From contig JAGGXR010000097.1 in the NCBI GenBank assembly GCA_021162935.1, positions 1-37,816 on the forward strand: a stretch of 37,816 nt of DNA, given 5' to 3'. Below the pieces are notes generated by a model, which saw only the letters and a list, made by a program, of their open reading frames with translations, was not told where the DNA came from and did not search any database. The position numbers and the translations under genes were made by a program. The stretch is from Deltaproteobacteria bacterium (GTDB lineage Bacteria > Myxococcota_A > Polyangia > HGW-17 > SLPX01). Every line of letters begins with the position of its first letter. Position 1 is the stretch's first letter. Of the stretch, positions 14,535-23,098 are shown piece by piece.

Positions 14535-15863
14535 ATGAACGGAACGAGGATTTTGGCGAGGGCGTTGTTGCTGTCTGTCGTGGTCGCTGGCGGTTGCACC
14601 ATGGATTTTCCCCGGTCCTGGTGGGACCGTCCCTGCGGCAACGGTGTGCTCGACGAGGGCGAAGCCTGCGACGACGGAAATCAGTCGTCGGCCGATGGCT
14701 GTTCGAACCAGTGCCAGGTCGAAGATGGGTGGCATTGCGATGGAGAGCCGAGTGCATGTGCGGCGGATTGTGGGGACGGCAAGGCCGTGGGCACCGAAGA
14801 GTGCGACGATGGGAATCTGGCGAGCGGCGACGGGTGCGACATCCACTGCAAGCAGGAAGATGGCTGGGTCTGTGCAAATTCGGCAGATGGTCCGTCGGTC
14901 TGTGAGTCAAAATGTGGTGATGGTTTCATCAGGGCCGATGAGGTCTGTGACGACGGCAATACCGACTCGGGCGACGGTTGTTCGGCGAATTGTACACTCG
15001 AGGACGGGTGGACCTGCGACGACAACGAGCCCACCGTTTGCCAGCCTATTTGCGGCGACGGCAAGAAACTCGGCAACGAGGCCTGTGACGACGGCAATAC
15101 CGACGACTGCGACGGCTGCGCCGGGGACTGCAGCCACGAAGACGGCGTCTGCGGGGATGGCTACAGGGACTGTGGAGAGGCCTGCGATGACGGCAATACG
15201 GTGTCGGGGGACGGATGCCACGAGGATTGCAGCGCCGCGGATTGCTCGAACGGTTCTGTGACCGACTGCAACGCAGCCACGAACATCGCTAGTTCGGCAT
15301 TCGTGGACCCAGAGCCTCCTCCTGGATTCATCGAATGCGCTGGATTTCAGAATACTGCTGGAGACGACGTGGACAAGAACTGGGAGGTGAATTGTCTCGG
15401 TCATGATTGGATTCTGAGGATTCGGTACTGGGATACCAACACCGATCCATGGACCCTTTTGGGCGATGCCATCCTGAGTCCCGCCATCACGGCGGCATAT
15501 AACCAGGAGACCTTCGATGCCTCGAATCAGGGTGGAACCGAGGGCATGCTGGCGGATCAAGGCGTGGTGCTCCTCGAAGACGATCCCGCAGGCACCCAGG
15601 TTTCGAACGTGAGTTGCGATACGGATGGAGACCAAAAACCAAACTATGGTGCAAACGACCTGTACTTTGCCAATTCCACGAACACGAAGAACCTGTTTGT
15701 GTGCAGCGCGGAGGACGACCTCGTCGATGGCAATGGTCAGATCGTTCATTTGTGCGGGGCGGACCAGGAGTTGCTCCTCTTCAATGCGTCACTTGGGCAT
15801 TGCGCCCAGGATCCGGGAACCTTTACTCACCTTGCGATTGCCATATACTATCAGCTCCAATGA
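14535..15863 (+). CDS. Lipoprotein with Myxococcus-type cysteine-rich CDDGN repeats
   Basis: From the ATG at 14535 the protein has 442 residues and a clean lipoprotein signal (RILARALLLSVVVAGGC). An in-frame ATG at 14511 adds eight residues. About residues 30-240 hold tandem units with the pattern CGDGxxxxxExCDDGNxxxxDGCSxxC, the DUF4215 / myxococcal cysteine-rich repeat, ending near DGCHEDCSAADC. The remaining 190 residues form a separate globular domain (DKNWEVNCLGHDWILRIRYW onward) that I do not recognise. The repeats are disulfide-rich, probably calcium- or matrix-facing stalks on secreted proteins. Repeat units are also close at the DNA level (GACGACGGCAATACC recurs), suggesting recent unit duplication. 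Confidence 0.85.
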   Translation: MNGTRILARALLLSVVVAGGCTMDFPRSWWDRPCGNGVLDEGEACDDGNQSSADGCSNQCQVEDGWHCDGEPSACAADCGDGKAVGTEECDDGNLASGDGCDIHCKQEDGWVCANSADGPSVCESKCGDGFIRADEVCDDGNTDSGDGCSANCTLEDGWTCDDNEPTVCQPICGDGKKLGNEACDDGNTDDCDGCAGDCSHEDGVCGDGYRDCGEACDDGNTVSGDGCHEDCSAADCSNGSVTDCNAATNIASSAFVDPEPPPGFIECAGFQNTAGDDVDKNWEVNCLGHDWILRIRYWDTNTDPWTLLGDAILSPAITAAYNQETFDASNQGGTEGMLADQGVVLLEDDPAGTQVSNVSCDTDGDQKPNYGANDLYFANSTNTKNLFVCSAEDDLVDGNGQIVHLCGADQELLLFNASLGHCAQDPGTFTHLAIAIYYQLQ

Positions 15864-15917
15864 CGTGAACTCAGAGACGAGACGAGGTTCTATGCATCGA
15901 CCCGTTGGGAGCAGGAG

Positions 15918-17780
15918 ATGACCAAGCCGCCGCCGATCCCTCGAGCGGGAAAACCAGAGGCAGGCGAGTCCGGGGACGAGTCCGGGCGGGCGGTCGTGCG
16001 CGGAAATCAGCAGGGCACTGGAGCAGGAGGGGCATCGGGCGGCTCGTCGGAAGGTTCTAGCAAGAGTCGGGCCAGCACGGAGTCCGTGCTGTCGTCCAAG
16101 GATGGAGGGGCTGGGAGCGGGCGCCGTAGCGGCTTATCCGGAGGGACGCCGGTGAGAACCGGACCGAGCGGTGGAAACGGCAAGTCCAAGGCGGTGGGCC
16201 CTTCGGGGCGTCTCCGTTCGGGCAGCTCTTTTCGTCCCATGAAGAACTCGCGGAGCTTCGGTCGCTTTCGGCTTCTGATGGAGATGGCAAAGGGCGGAAT
16301 GGCGACTCTGTATCTGGCCAGGCTGTCGGGACCGGAGCAGTTCGAAAAGCTGCTCGTGATCAAGAAGATTCATGATCATCTCGCCGAGGAAGATGAATTC
16401 GTTTCCATGTTTTTGGATGAGGCTCGGATCACCGCCCTCATCCATCATCCAAACGTGGTGACCATTTTCGACATGGGCCAGGTGGACGGTTCCTACTTCA
16501 TTGCCATGGATTACGTGCATGGCGAGAATATGACCGCCGTGCTGCGCGCTTCGGTCCGGCAGAAGAAGCGTTTCGGTTGGCCCTATGCCGCCCGGATCGT
16601 GGCAGACGCCGCTGCCGGCCTCCATGCCGCCCATGAACTCCGCGGCCCGGACGGCCGCCCCCTCGGGGTCGTGCACCGGGACGTGTCTCCTCAGAACATC
16701 ATCGTGTCCTACGACGGGAACACGCAGGTCGTGGACTTCGGCATCGCCTATGCCGCCGAACGGATCACCCACACCACGGCGGGCACCCTCAAGGGGAAGG
16801 TGGCGTATATGTCGCCCGAGCAGACGGTGCGGACGGAATTGGATCGTCGATCGGACATTTTTTCGCTCGGCATCGTGCTCTACGAGTCCGTGTGCCTGAA
16901 GCGCCTTTTCAAGGAGGACTCGGAGGCGGCGGCCCTCATGCGGGTTCGAGAAGCCGACGTTCCCAAGCCTCGGAGCATCCGACCGAGTATTCCGCCGGAG
17001 CTCGAGGCCATCATCCTCAAGGCTTTGGCCAGGAAACCCGACGATCGATTTTCCACGGCGCAGGCGATGGCCGAGCGGCTCAATCGTCTGCTCGTCAAGC
17101 ATGGTCATGTGGTGGGACAGCCCCAGATCGCCAAGTTCATGGATGGGCTCTTTTATCAGAAGAAAAAGCTGAAGGACGAGCAGATCCAGCAGGCCCTCAA
17201 GTCGGTCAGTGACCAGCCCGAAAAAGGGTTCGGCATGGCCGGCACGAGCACGAAGTTGGAGGCATCCCTGCCCTCCGAGACCTCGATCGGGACGACCGCT
17301 CACGGGCAGAGCCTCGGCAAACCCTTGGTGGCTGCCGCGGGCCTGCTTGCCGGCGGTCTCGTGATCCTGGCGGTCGTCCTCGCGCTGCGTCATCCTTCGA
17401 CGTCCAGCAGGCGAGCCCCGCCGAACAAGACACCGGTTCAACAGGTCACGCCGGCGCCCATGTCAGATCTCCGGCCCAGGCAGGTGCGTCGGGACGCCGC
17501 CGTGCCCAAGCAGGTGACGTTGAGAGTGATTGTTCGGCCTGAGCGTGCCCGCGTCGTGGTGCTGTTTCGGGGTAAGAAGTATCCTGGTTCGGTTTTTCAG
17601 ATTTCGGTGGACCGGTCGGAGAAACAGGAACTCGTCAGAGTGGAGGCGCCGGGGTTCAAACCGGAGACGCTCACGCTGGTTCCGACCGAGGACAAGGAAG
17701 TGATCCTGGCCCTCAAGCCTCGCCGTAGGGTGCGCAGACCGCGGCGGTCCAGGGGAGACGGGCTTCCTGACCTGCCGTGA
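15918..17780 (+). CDS. Membrane-anchored serine/threonine protein kinase
   Basis: A 620-residue protein; GGAGCAGGAG lies directly before the ATG. A Gly/Ser-rich N-terminal extension (1-110) precedes a Hanks-type kinase domain (about 113-395): glycine loop MAKGGMATLYLA, ATP lysine K149 (VIK), HRDVSPQN with catalytic D255, D273-FG, and SPE for APE. The VHRDVSPQN loop is characteristic of myxobacterial kinases. One membrane segment (about 468-489) follows, then a C-terminal domain (about 530-605) that looks PEGA-like (VIVRPERARVVVLFRGKKYPG). The kinase faces the cytoplasm. The next gene also carries a PEGA-type domain, and together with the glycosyltransferase they may form one transcription unit. 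Confidence 0.93.
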   Translation: MTKPPPIPRAGKPEAGESGDESGRAVVRGNQQGTGAGGASGGSSEGSSKSRASTESVLSSKDGGAGSGRRSGLSGGTPVRTGPSGGNGKSKAVGPSGRLRSGSSFRPMKNSRSFGRFRLLMEMAKGGMATLYLARLSGPEQFEKLLVIKKIHDHLAEEDEFVSMFLDEARITALIHHPNVVTIFDMGQVDGSYFIAMDYVHGENMTAVLRASVRQKKRFGWPYAARIVADAAAGLHAAHELRGPDGRPLGVVHRDVSPQNIIVSYDGNTQVVDFGIAYAAERITHTTAGTLKGKVAYMSPEQTVRTELDRRSDIFSLGIVLYESVCLKRLFKEDSEAAALMRVREADVPKPRSIRPSIPPELEAIILKALARKPDDRFSTAQAMAERLNRLLVKHGHVVGQPQIAKFMDGLFYQKKKLKDEQIQQALKSVSDQPEKGFGMAGTSTKLEASLPSETSIGTTAHGQSLGKPLVAAAGLLAGGLVILAVVLALRHPSTSSRRAPPNKTPVQQVTPAPMSDLRPRQVRRDAAVPKQVTLRVIVRPERARVVVLFRGKKYPGSVFQISVDRSEKQELVRVEAPGFKPETLTLVPTEDKEVILALKPRRRVRRPRRSRGDGLPDLP

Positions 17781-17908
17781 GGCGGGGGCCTCAGTGGCGA
17801 GGTGCTCCCGTGCGACGATCGCTCATTGGGGTCGACTCTGGTCGACGCGAAGGTGAGTGTGGTCGAAAGAGTCCGTATGGACGACGCGATGCAAGGAAGA
17901 GACGATCG

Positions 17909-18973
17909 ATGTCCAAGAGATGTTTGAACGAATTGCGGCCACTCATGGCGGGATTGATTTCCGCCACGGTCATCCTTTCGGTTTTGCTGCAGGGGCCTTC
18001 GGCGGGAGCGCTGGCACCAGTGTCGTCGGTCGGCACTGGTTCCAGCCCCGGGGCCGAGTCCGTCGCCGAAAATCGTCCCAAGGCCAGGAAGTTGTATGCG
18101 CGAGGCAAGCATCTCTTCCGCCGACATCGTTATGCGCAGGCCCTGGACCTGTTCAAGGATGCGTACCGTTACTGGCATCGGCGGGAGATCAATCTTTCGA
18201 TTGCATTGACCTACGCGAAGCTGGGTAATGCGGTGCAGGCGGTGACCGCCCTGCGCCAGTACCTGGCCAAGGCCACTGATTCGGAAAAAAAGCGTTTACC
18301 CAGCCTGCTCAAGCAGGCCCAGGGCGAAGTCGGGGTGCTCGTGGTGACGGTTCCGGATGCCCAGGCTGACATCATGGTCAATGGCCGATCCGTGGGCCAC
18401 TCCCACATCGAATTAGTGGTCGAACCGGGCCAGGTGGCGGTGGAGATTCGACTCGATGGAAAGACCGTGGCCCACAAGGTGGTCGATGTCCTCGCCGGGA
18501 CCGAGAAGGTCTGGGAACTCGCTGAGATGGCCAGGCCTCCTGAGTCTCGGCACCCGCGCGTCGTGCACGGTCCAAATGGATCGGGCACGGGCGCCAATCA
18601 GGGCCATGGTGGGACTGGGTCGATGACGACTCCGCCGAAGCAGGGGTTGGGCCGTCTCCACTGGGCCTATTTCGTCGGAGCTGCTGCCCTGGCGGTTATC
18701 GCCGGCGCGGCGGCGGGCGGCCTGGGCGCGGCGACGGCCAAGACGCATGACGACTACAAGGCGCATCCGTCCGAGAGTCTCATGAAGAAGGGCAATGCGT
18801 ACAAGCTCGGGACGAATATTCTGATCGGCGTGGCGGCTGGTGGAGCCGCGGCCGCGGTTGTGTTGGCGATATTTACGAAGTGGCACCACAAGGAACGCCA
18901 GGGCCGTCGGATCTCCATCGTTCCCGTGCCCACCCTCGGCGGGTTTGGTCTGACCTTCGAGTATCGACGATAG
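17909..18973 (+). CDS. TPR/PEGA-domain envelope protein with two membrane segments
   Basis: A 354-residue protein. The start at 17909 has AAGGAAGAG 7 nt upstream and gives a Sec-type signal (LMAGLISATVILSVLLQGPSAGA); the open frame reaches back to a GTG at 17777 overlapping the kinase stop. After the signal, about residues 55-135 are a TPR-like unit (KARKLYARGKHLFRRHRYAQ, then NLSIALTYAKLGNAVQAVTA). A PEGA domain follows (about 145-205: VVTVPDAQADIMVNGRSVGH). A Gly-rich linker leads to two membrane helices (about 248-275 and 302-325). This architecture is common beside kinases in myxobacteria and probably serves as an envelope scaffold or sensor. It sits 128 bp after the kinase gene. Confidence 0.8.
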   Translation: MSKRCLNELRPLMAGLISATVILSVLLQGPSAGALAPVSSVGTGSSPGAESVAENRPKARKLYARGKHLFRRHRYAQALDLFKDAYRYWHRREINLSIALTYAKLGNAVQAVTALRQYLAKATDSEKKRLPSLLKQAQGEVGVLVVTVPDAQADIMVNGRSVGHSHIELVVEPGQVAVEIRLDGKTVAHKVVDVLAGTEKVWELAEMARPPESRHPRVVHGPNGSGTGANQGHGGTGSMTTPPKQGLGRLHWAYFVGAAALAVIAGAAAGGLGAATAKTHDDYKAHPSESLMKKGNAYKLGTNILIGVAAGGAAAAVVLAIFTKWHHKERQGRRISIVPVPTLGGFGLTFEYRR

Positions 18974-19062
18974 CCATCGTGGCGGCTCGGGAGATCCGTC
19001 TTCCTCGAACGGTCGATTTCCCGGCGAATTCGAGTGAACCCACGACAGGACGACGACCATCC

Positions 19063-20265
19063 ATGCGCATTGCCTGCATTTCAGACGACCGGTACCCAAC
19101 GGCGAATGCGAACACCCAGCAGATCGTCAAGACGGCAGCCGCCCTGGCGAGGCGGGGCCTTGACGTGGATCTCGTGCTGCCCAGGCTGTGGGAGACTTTG
19201 GGCCAGGACGAGGCGCGGCGGCGGCAGAGTATCGAGCAGTACTACTCGGCTCAAGGTCCTTTCGGGCTGCGACAGATACTGTCTTGGATGCCGACCCCTT
19301 TGCGGTTCCATAAGTTTTCCCACGGAATCGTCGGGCCGGTTGTGACGGGCCTCGACCAGTACGACCTCGTCTACACGAGAAACTTCCTTCCTGTGCTCGT
19401 GGGGCTGGCCACGGGACAGCGGGTCATGTTCGAAACCTATCGGCTCCTGGGCCGTCAGTATCCGGCACTCAAAGACTCCATGCGTCGCGTTGGGGGGCAC
19501 CGGAATTTTTTGGGTGTCGTGGTGCATTCGGATTTGGCGCGGGACGTGATGATCGAATCAGGCGTTCCGGCCGACAAGGTCGCCGTGATCCACAATGGGT
19601 ACGACCCGTCGGACCTGGAGCCCCGGCTGACCAGGGCAGAGGCGCGTCGCGTCGTTTCCGAGCGTACCGGTTGGGCCCTCGAACCTGAGGCCAAGATTGT
19701 CTGCTACACCGGTCGCATCGATCCGGACAAGGGTATCGACGTGGTGCTCGACATGGCGGCTCGCAGCCCCAAGGTGACCTACCTGTTCGTGGGGGCGACC
19801 AATCGTCGTGGGCAGGGCTGGCTCGATCGAGCCTGCCTGGCTCGTGGTGTGACCAATGTGCTGCGGTCTCCCAGAGTGGATCCGAAAACCCTGGCGGCCT
19901 TCATGTATGCCGCCGACGTGCTCATCATTCCGCCCACCTGTGGCCCTCTGGTCAAGAAGGGCAACACGGTCCTGCCCATCAAGACGTTTTCATACCTGGG
20001 CGCTGGTCGTCCGATTTTGGCGCCTGACCTGCCTGACACCGCCGGTCTGCTCCAGAACGACGAGAACGCCGTGCTCGTTCCGGCAGACGACTCGGACTGG
20101 GCCGTTCGGGCACTCCTCGATCTCCTTGCCGATTCGAAACGTTGGATGCGGCTTGCACAGGGGGCTGGGCGTAGCGGCGAGGGCCTGACTTACGATGCCA
20201 GGGCAGAGCGGTTCGAGGCCTTCATGCGCGAGCGCCTGGCGATCGCCTCGTCGGTTCGGCCCTAA
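19063..20265 (+). CDS. GT4-like (GT-B fold) glycosyltransferase
   Basis: A 400-residue protein that starts MRIACISDDRYPTANANTQQ, a typical GT-B N-terminus with the short glycine-poor loop. The C-terminal donor-binding half begins near residue 205 (IVCYTGRIDPDKGIDVVLDM) and includes HNGYDPSDL, IIPPTCG and IKTFSYLGAGRPILAPDLPD. The position that is usually Glu in the EX7E motif (FEYMAAG) is Ser here (FSYLGAG), so donor binding may differ. It would transfer a sugar in the cytoplasm to a glycan or lipid; no further polysaccharide genes are adjacent. It lies 89 bp after the PEGA protein. The ribosome site is weak (AGGA about 13 nt upstream). Confidence 0.85.
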   Translation: MRIACISDDRYPTANANTQQIVKTAAALARRGLDVDLVLPRLWETLGQDEARRRQSIEQYYSAQGPFGLRQILSWMPTPLRFHKFSHGIVGPVVTGLDQYDLVYTRNFLPVLVGLATGQRVMFETYRLLGRQYPALKDSMRRVGGHRNFLGVVVHSDLARDVMIESGVPADKVAVIHNGYDPSDLEPRLTRAEARRVVSERTGWALEPEAKIVCYTGRIDPDKGIDVVLDMAARSPKVTYLFVGATNRRGQGWLDRACLARGVTNVLRSPRVDPKTLAAFMYAADVLIIPPTCGPLVKKGNTVLPIKTFSYLGAGRPILAPDLPDTAGLLQNDENAVLVPADDSDWAVRALLDLLADSKRWMRLAQGAGRSGEGLTYDARAERFEAFMRERLAIASSVRP

Positions 20266-20330
20266 CCGAGAGGCTTGTGGTCAGCTCCCATCGGTTTGCT
20301 CATTTGGACTGCCATCGCGAAGGATACGGA

Positions 20331-22379
20331 TCAGATCTTGACCGAGTAGACGAAGCTTGCCTTCGGGCTGCGCAGGATGCGCTCCTTGATCAGGTCGAAT
20401 GGCAGCATCTTGCCGTCCACGAATTCTTTGATGAGACGAAGCGCGGCCGCCTTGTCGCCTTTGGCCTTGATCTGGCCCGCCATGCGCATGAGTTTTTCCA
20501 CCGCTGCCGGGAATTTGTCGAGATGCAAGGTGAAGACGCCGTGGTCTTTGCCGTTGGTCGCTGCGCCCTTTGGATCGAAGTTGATGGCTCCCTGCTTCAT
20601 GAGGAAGCCGACCTGGATGGCGGCGAGTTGGCTATACGGCTTCGACTTGTGGGTCGAATCATACATGCCGCGCGAGATGTGGCCCAGGCACCACATGAAG
20701 TCTTTCACAAAGGATCCGTCGACTTGCTGCTGGCTGATGAGCTTTTTTTTGAGCAGGTACGACAGGAAGTACAGAGCGCCGGTCTGGGCCTTGAGTTCTT
20801 CGAGGGTCGTGGCCAGGGGACCACCGAAGATCTGCGGAGCGGTCTTGCCCTTCACCTTGTACTGGTGTGCCGGTCCCAGGTTGTGGGTGGACTCGTGGAG
20901 GATGGTGCTCAGTTGGTCGAGGCCCTTTGCTTTTGGATAGAACTTCATGGAGGCCGCGTCCAGAACGGATCGGGCGGTGCGTCGAGCGATGGTTAGGCTG
21001 TCCGCGTCGGTGTACAGGTTCGTCATGGCCACGGTACGGCCGTGTCCCTTGTTGGCGACTGGGCCCCAGTTGGGCAGGCTCTGGCCGATGGTGGCGCCGA
21101 ACGGGCTGCGGTCATTGCCAGCGTTGATCACGATGTCGATGAAATCCGGCAGGTGGAAGGCCACCTTGCGCGCGGCATACGGCTTGCCAATGAGCTTTGC
21201 CAGCGTGTTTTCCATGTCCTGGCGCACGCCGCTCAGCTTGGACTGCCAGGTCAGGGCGCCGTTGTTGATCTTGGCGAGGGTCAGGTGGAAACCAGCCTTC
21301 CGGCTGCAGGGATCCCAATAGACCTCGTCGGGAGCCACGCGTAGGTACCACTTGGAGTTCGTGGTGTTCATGGTCGCCCAAGCCTCGTCCGCACCCAGCC
21401 AGTTGTTCGTTCGGAACGATTTGGCTGCCGCCTTGAGGTAGGCCACGAGCGCCTTTTCCTTGCCGTTTTTGTAGGAGGCCGCAGCAGCGTCCAATTCTTT
21501 GGCCACCGCGTTCATGAGCTTCGGGTAGGCCTTGTTGTAGGGCACCGCCACGAGCTTGCTGCCCTGCTTGCGAACCACCACAAAGGGGGACATGAGGGTC
21601 TTGGCGTCCTTGCGAGCTGCGAGCTTCGTGCAGAAGTTCTTGTCCTTCTGGATGTCGGCTGGATAGATGCCTGCGACCGGATGATCCACGCCTGCAATAG
21701 CCGTGCACTTCGGATACTTCGGCGACTTGGGGCCCTTACACACGGGCCCCCAGTTCCGTCGGAACAAGCTGGCACTGGCCGAATCGTCCCGCGGGATTTT
21801 GCTCTCCAGACCGTAGATGCCGAGTTGCTTTTTGTGGAGGCGATCGATGAAATTGGCCGCGACCATCATGTGGCGCACGAACGCGCGGTCCTGGGGATCT
21901 GCCTTGGTCAGGTCCGTGTATACCAGGGTTGGTCGGCCCTGATCCAACTCCTTGCGCACGTTGAGACGGCGATCCCGATCCGCCGGATTCTTGCCCAGGT
22001 TCGGTCTCTTCGTGTCCTGCACGAGGCGCGAGTAGGTCACCGGGAACGTGGAAACGAACGCTCCGTTTTTCACGTAGACCGGATGGTGTGGGTAGAACAG
22101 CAGGCTGACCAGCTCGTCCGGATCCAGCTTCTTGTTGTGGTTGCTGTCATCCGCCCAGTAGATGCCCAGATTGAGCCGCACCGCCGCCTGATTGAACTGC
22201 ATGCGTGTAAGCTGTCCGTAGGCCCCTGTGCTGTGGGGGCCGATCGGCCGTTTGATCTGGCCCTGATGCGTTTTGCCCTGCTCTTTGGGCGCGCCGCCCG
22301 AGGGGCCCGTGTTGTCCTTTGTCTGTTTGCCGCATGCAGCCATTGCCATCACCATCATTGCGATCCCGAGACGCTTCAT
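20331..22379 (-). CDS. M49-like (dipeptidyl-peptidase III family) zinc peptidase lipoprotein
   Basis: A 682-residue protein; the ATG at 22379 has AAGGAGGT 8 nt upstream. MKRLGIAMMVMAMAAC is a lipoprotein signal with lipid Cys 16. The zinc site is visible as HESTH (H495, E496, H499) and, about 30 residues later, EELKAQ (E528 likely the third ligand), matching the HExxH...EExKA layout of bacterial M49-like peptidases, where LHE.xHxLGP and IEEAKAD occur. Classical DPP III has the longer HExxxH motif, so this belongs to the shorter-motif branch. It would cleave peptides at the membrane surface. It converges on the glycosyltransferase gene with only 65 bp between stops. Confidence 0.75.
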   Translation of the reverse strand: MKRLGIAMMVMAMAACGKQTKDNTGPSGGAPKEQGKTHQGQIKRPIGPHSTGAYGQLTRMQFNQAAVRLNLGIYWADDSNHNKKLDPDELVSLLFYPHHPVYVKNGAFVSTFPVTYSRLVQDTKRPNLGKNPADRDRRLNVRKELDQGRPTLVYTDLTKADPQDRAFVRHMMVAANFIDRLHKKQLGIYGLESKIPRDDSASASLFRRNWGPVCKGPKSPKYPKCTAIAGVDHPVAGIYPADIQKDKNFCTKLAARKDAKTLMSPFVVVRKQGSKLVAVPYNKAYPKLMNAVAKELDAAAASYKNGKEKALVAYLKAAAKSFRTNNWLGADEAWATMNTTNSKWYLRVAPDEVYWDPCSRKAGFHLTLAKINNGALTWQSKLSGVRQDMENTLAKLIGKPYAARKVAFHLPDFIDIVINAGNDRSPFGATIGQSLPNWGPVANKGHGRTVAMTNLYTDADSLTIARRTARSVLDAASMKFYPKAKGLDQLSTILHESTHNLGPAHQYKVKGKTAPQIFGGPLATTLEELKAQTGALYFLSYLLKKKLISQQQVDGSFVKDFMWCLGHISRGMYDSTHKSKPYSQLAAIQVGFLMKQGAINFDPKGAATNGKDHGVFTLHLDKFPAAVEKLMRMAGQIKAKGDKAAALRLIKEFVDGKMLPFDLIKERILRSPKASFVYSVKI

Positions 22380-22610
22380 GACCCGGTACCTCCTTGTTGT
22401 CGAGTCGCACAGCCTGGACAGTAGTTCGTTTGCAGGGCGATCGTATTTTCGGCGTTTGAGTAGCTCGATGCAGCGCCGACTCGACGTCCTGTGTTTTGGG
22501 CGTCTTGCCGGCTCACCGTTTCGACGGCGCATCGAGGTATCGATCTTTGCTCGTCGCTCGTCCTGCACGAATCTGGTCTGCCTGTGCGGCCCGAAGGTTC
22601 GTTTGGGTCA

Positions 22611-22639
22611 TTTTTAGGGCGTTGGGACGGAAAATACAA
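22611..22639 (-). promoter_or_regulatory. Possible promoter for the M49-like gene
   Basis: On the minus strand TTGTAT (22639-22634) and TAAAAA (22616-22611) are 17 nt apart, about 230 nt before the ATG. The long leader makes this tentative. Between 22380 and 23098 the only recognisable content is this and the toxin remnant that follows. Confidence 0.3.
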
Positions 22640-22697
22640 GACCAAGCACGACAGAGCTATCCATGTCACGTTGGCCTGAACTCTCTGTGGTGATGCG

Positions 22698-22928
22698 CTA
22701 CGGTTTGTTCAGCACGTCGTGCGTCCCGATGCGTCGCCCGATGATCACCTCGTCTCCCCGTTGAAACGTGATGCGGTATCCTCGAACCACACGGATTTCG
22801 TAGTGAACGAACAAATGTGCGCGGATCGCCGCGGTCTGCCGACAGTCCGGTGTCGAGACAAAGCCACGTGTGGCTGTCGAGTTGTGGCTGTGCGCGTGTC
22901 GTGTAGACATCGGTGTCCTGTTGGCCAA
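22698..22928 (-). pseudogene. RelE/ParE-like toxin, C-terminal fragment
   Basis: The last 40 or so residues of this frame (EIRVVRGYRITFQRGDEV, then GRRIGTHDVLNKP) have the C-terminal signature of RelE/HigB-superfamily mRNA interferases, where IRVxxxYRITF is followed by RIGTHD. The preceding residues are unlike the family and I found no continuation in other frames, so the N-terminal half seems lost. No antitoxin frame is seen on either side. It is most simply a decayed toxin-antitoxin locus; a short divergent protein cannot be excluded. Confidence 0.45.
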
Positions 22929-23098
22929 CCACTACAGGGCAGGGGGCAAGAACGGAAGGGCTGTGCGCAGAACAGGGGGAACGATTCATCTCGAAGTCGA
23001 TGTGAGGGTCGTGGATCGACCGTGGTCAGGGCTCGTGTTTTTTTTGGGAAACGTTTTGGAGGCAGAGGTGAAGGATCCAGGTGCAAAGACGAAGTCGT

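Noticed and set aside
14907-15749. 280-codon minus-strand frame opposite the cysteine-rich lipoprotein
   Set aside because: Val/Ala/Ile runs arise from the antisense of repeated CDDGN codons.
16134-17441. 435-codon minus-strand frame opposite the kinase
   Set aside because: The plus strand holds all kinase motifs; the antisense frame has none.
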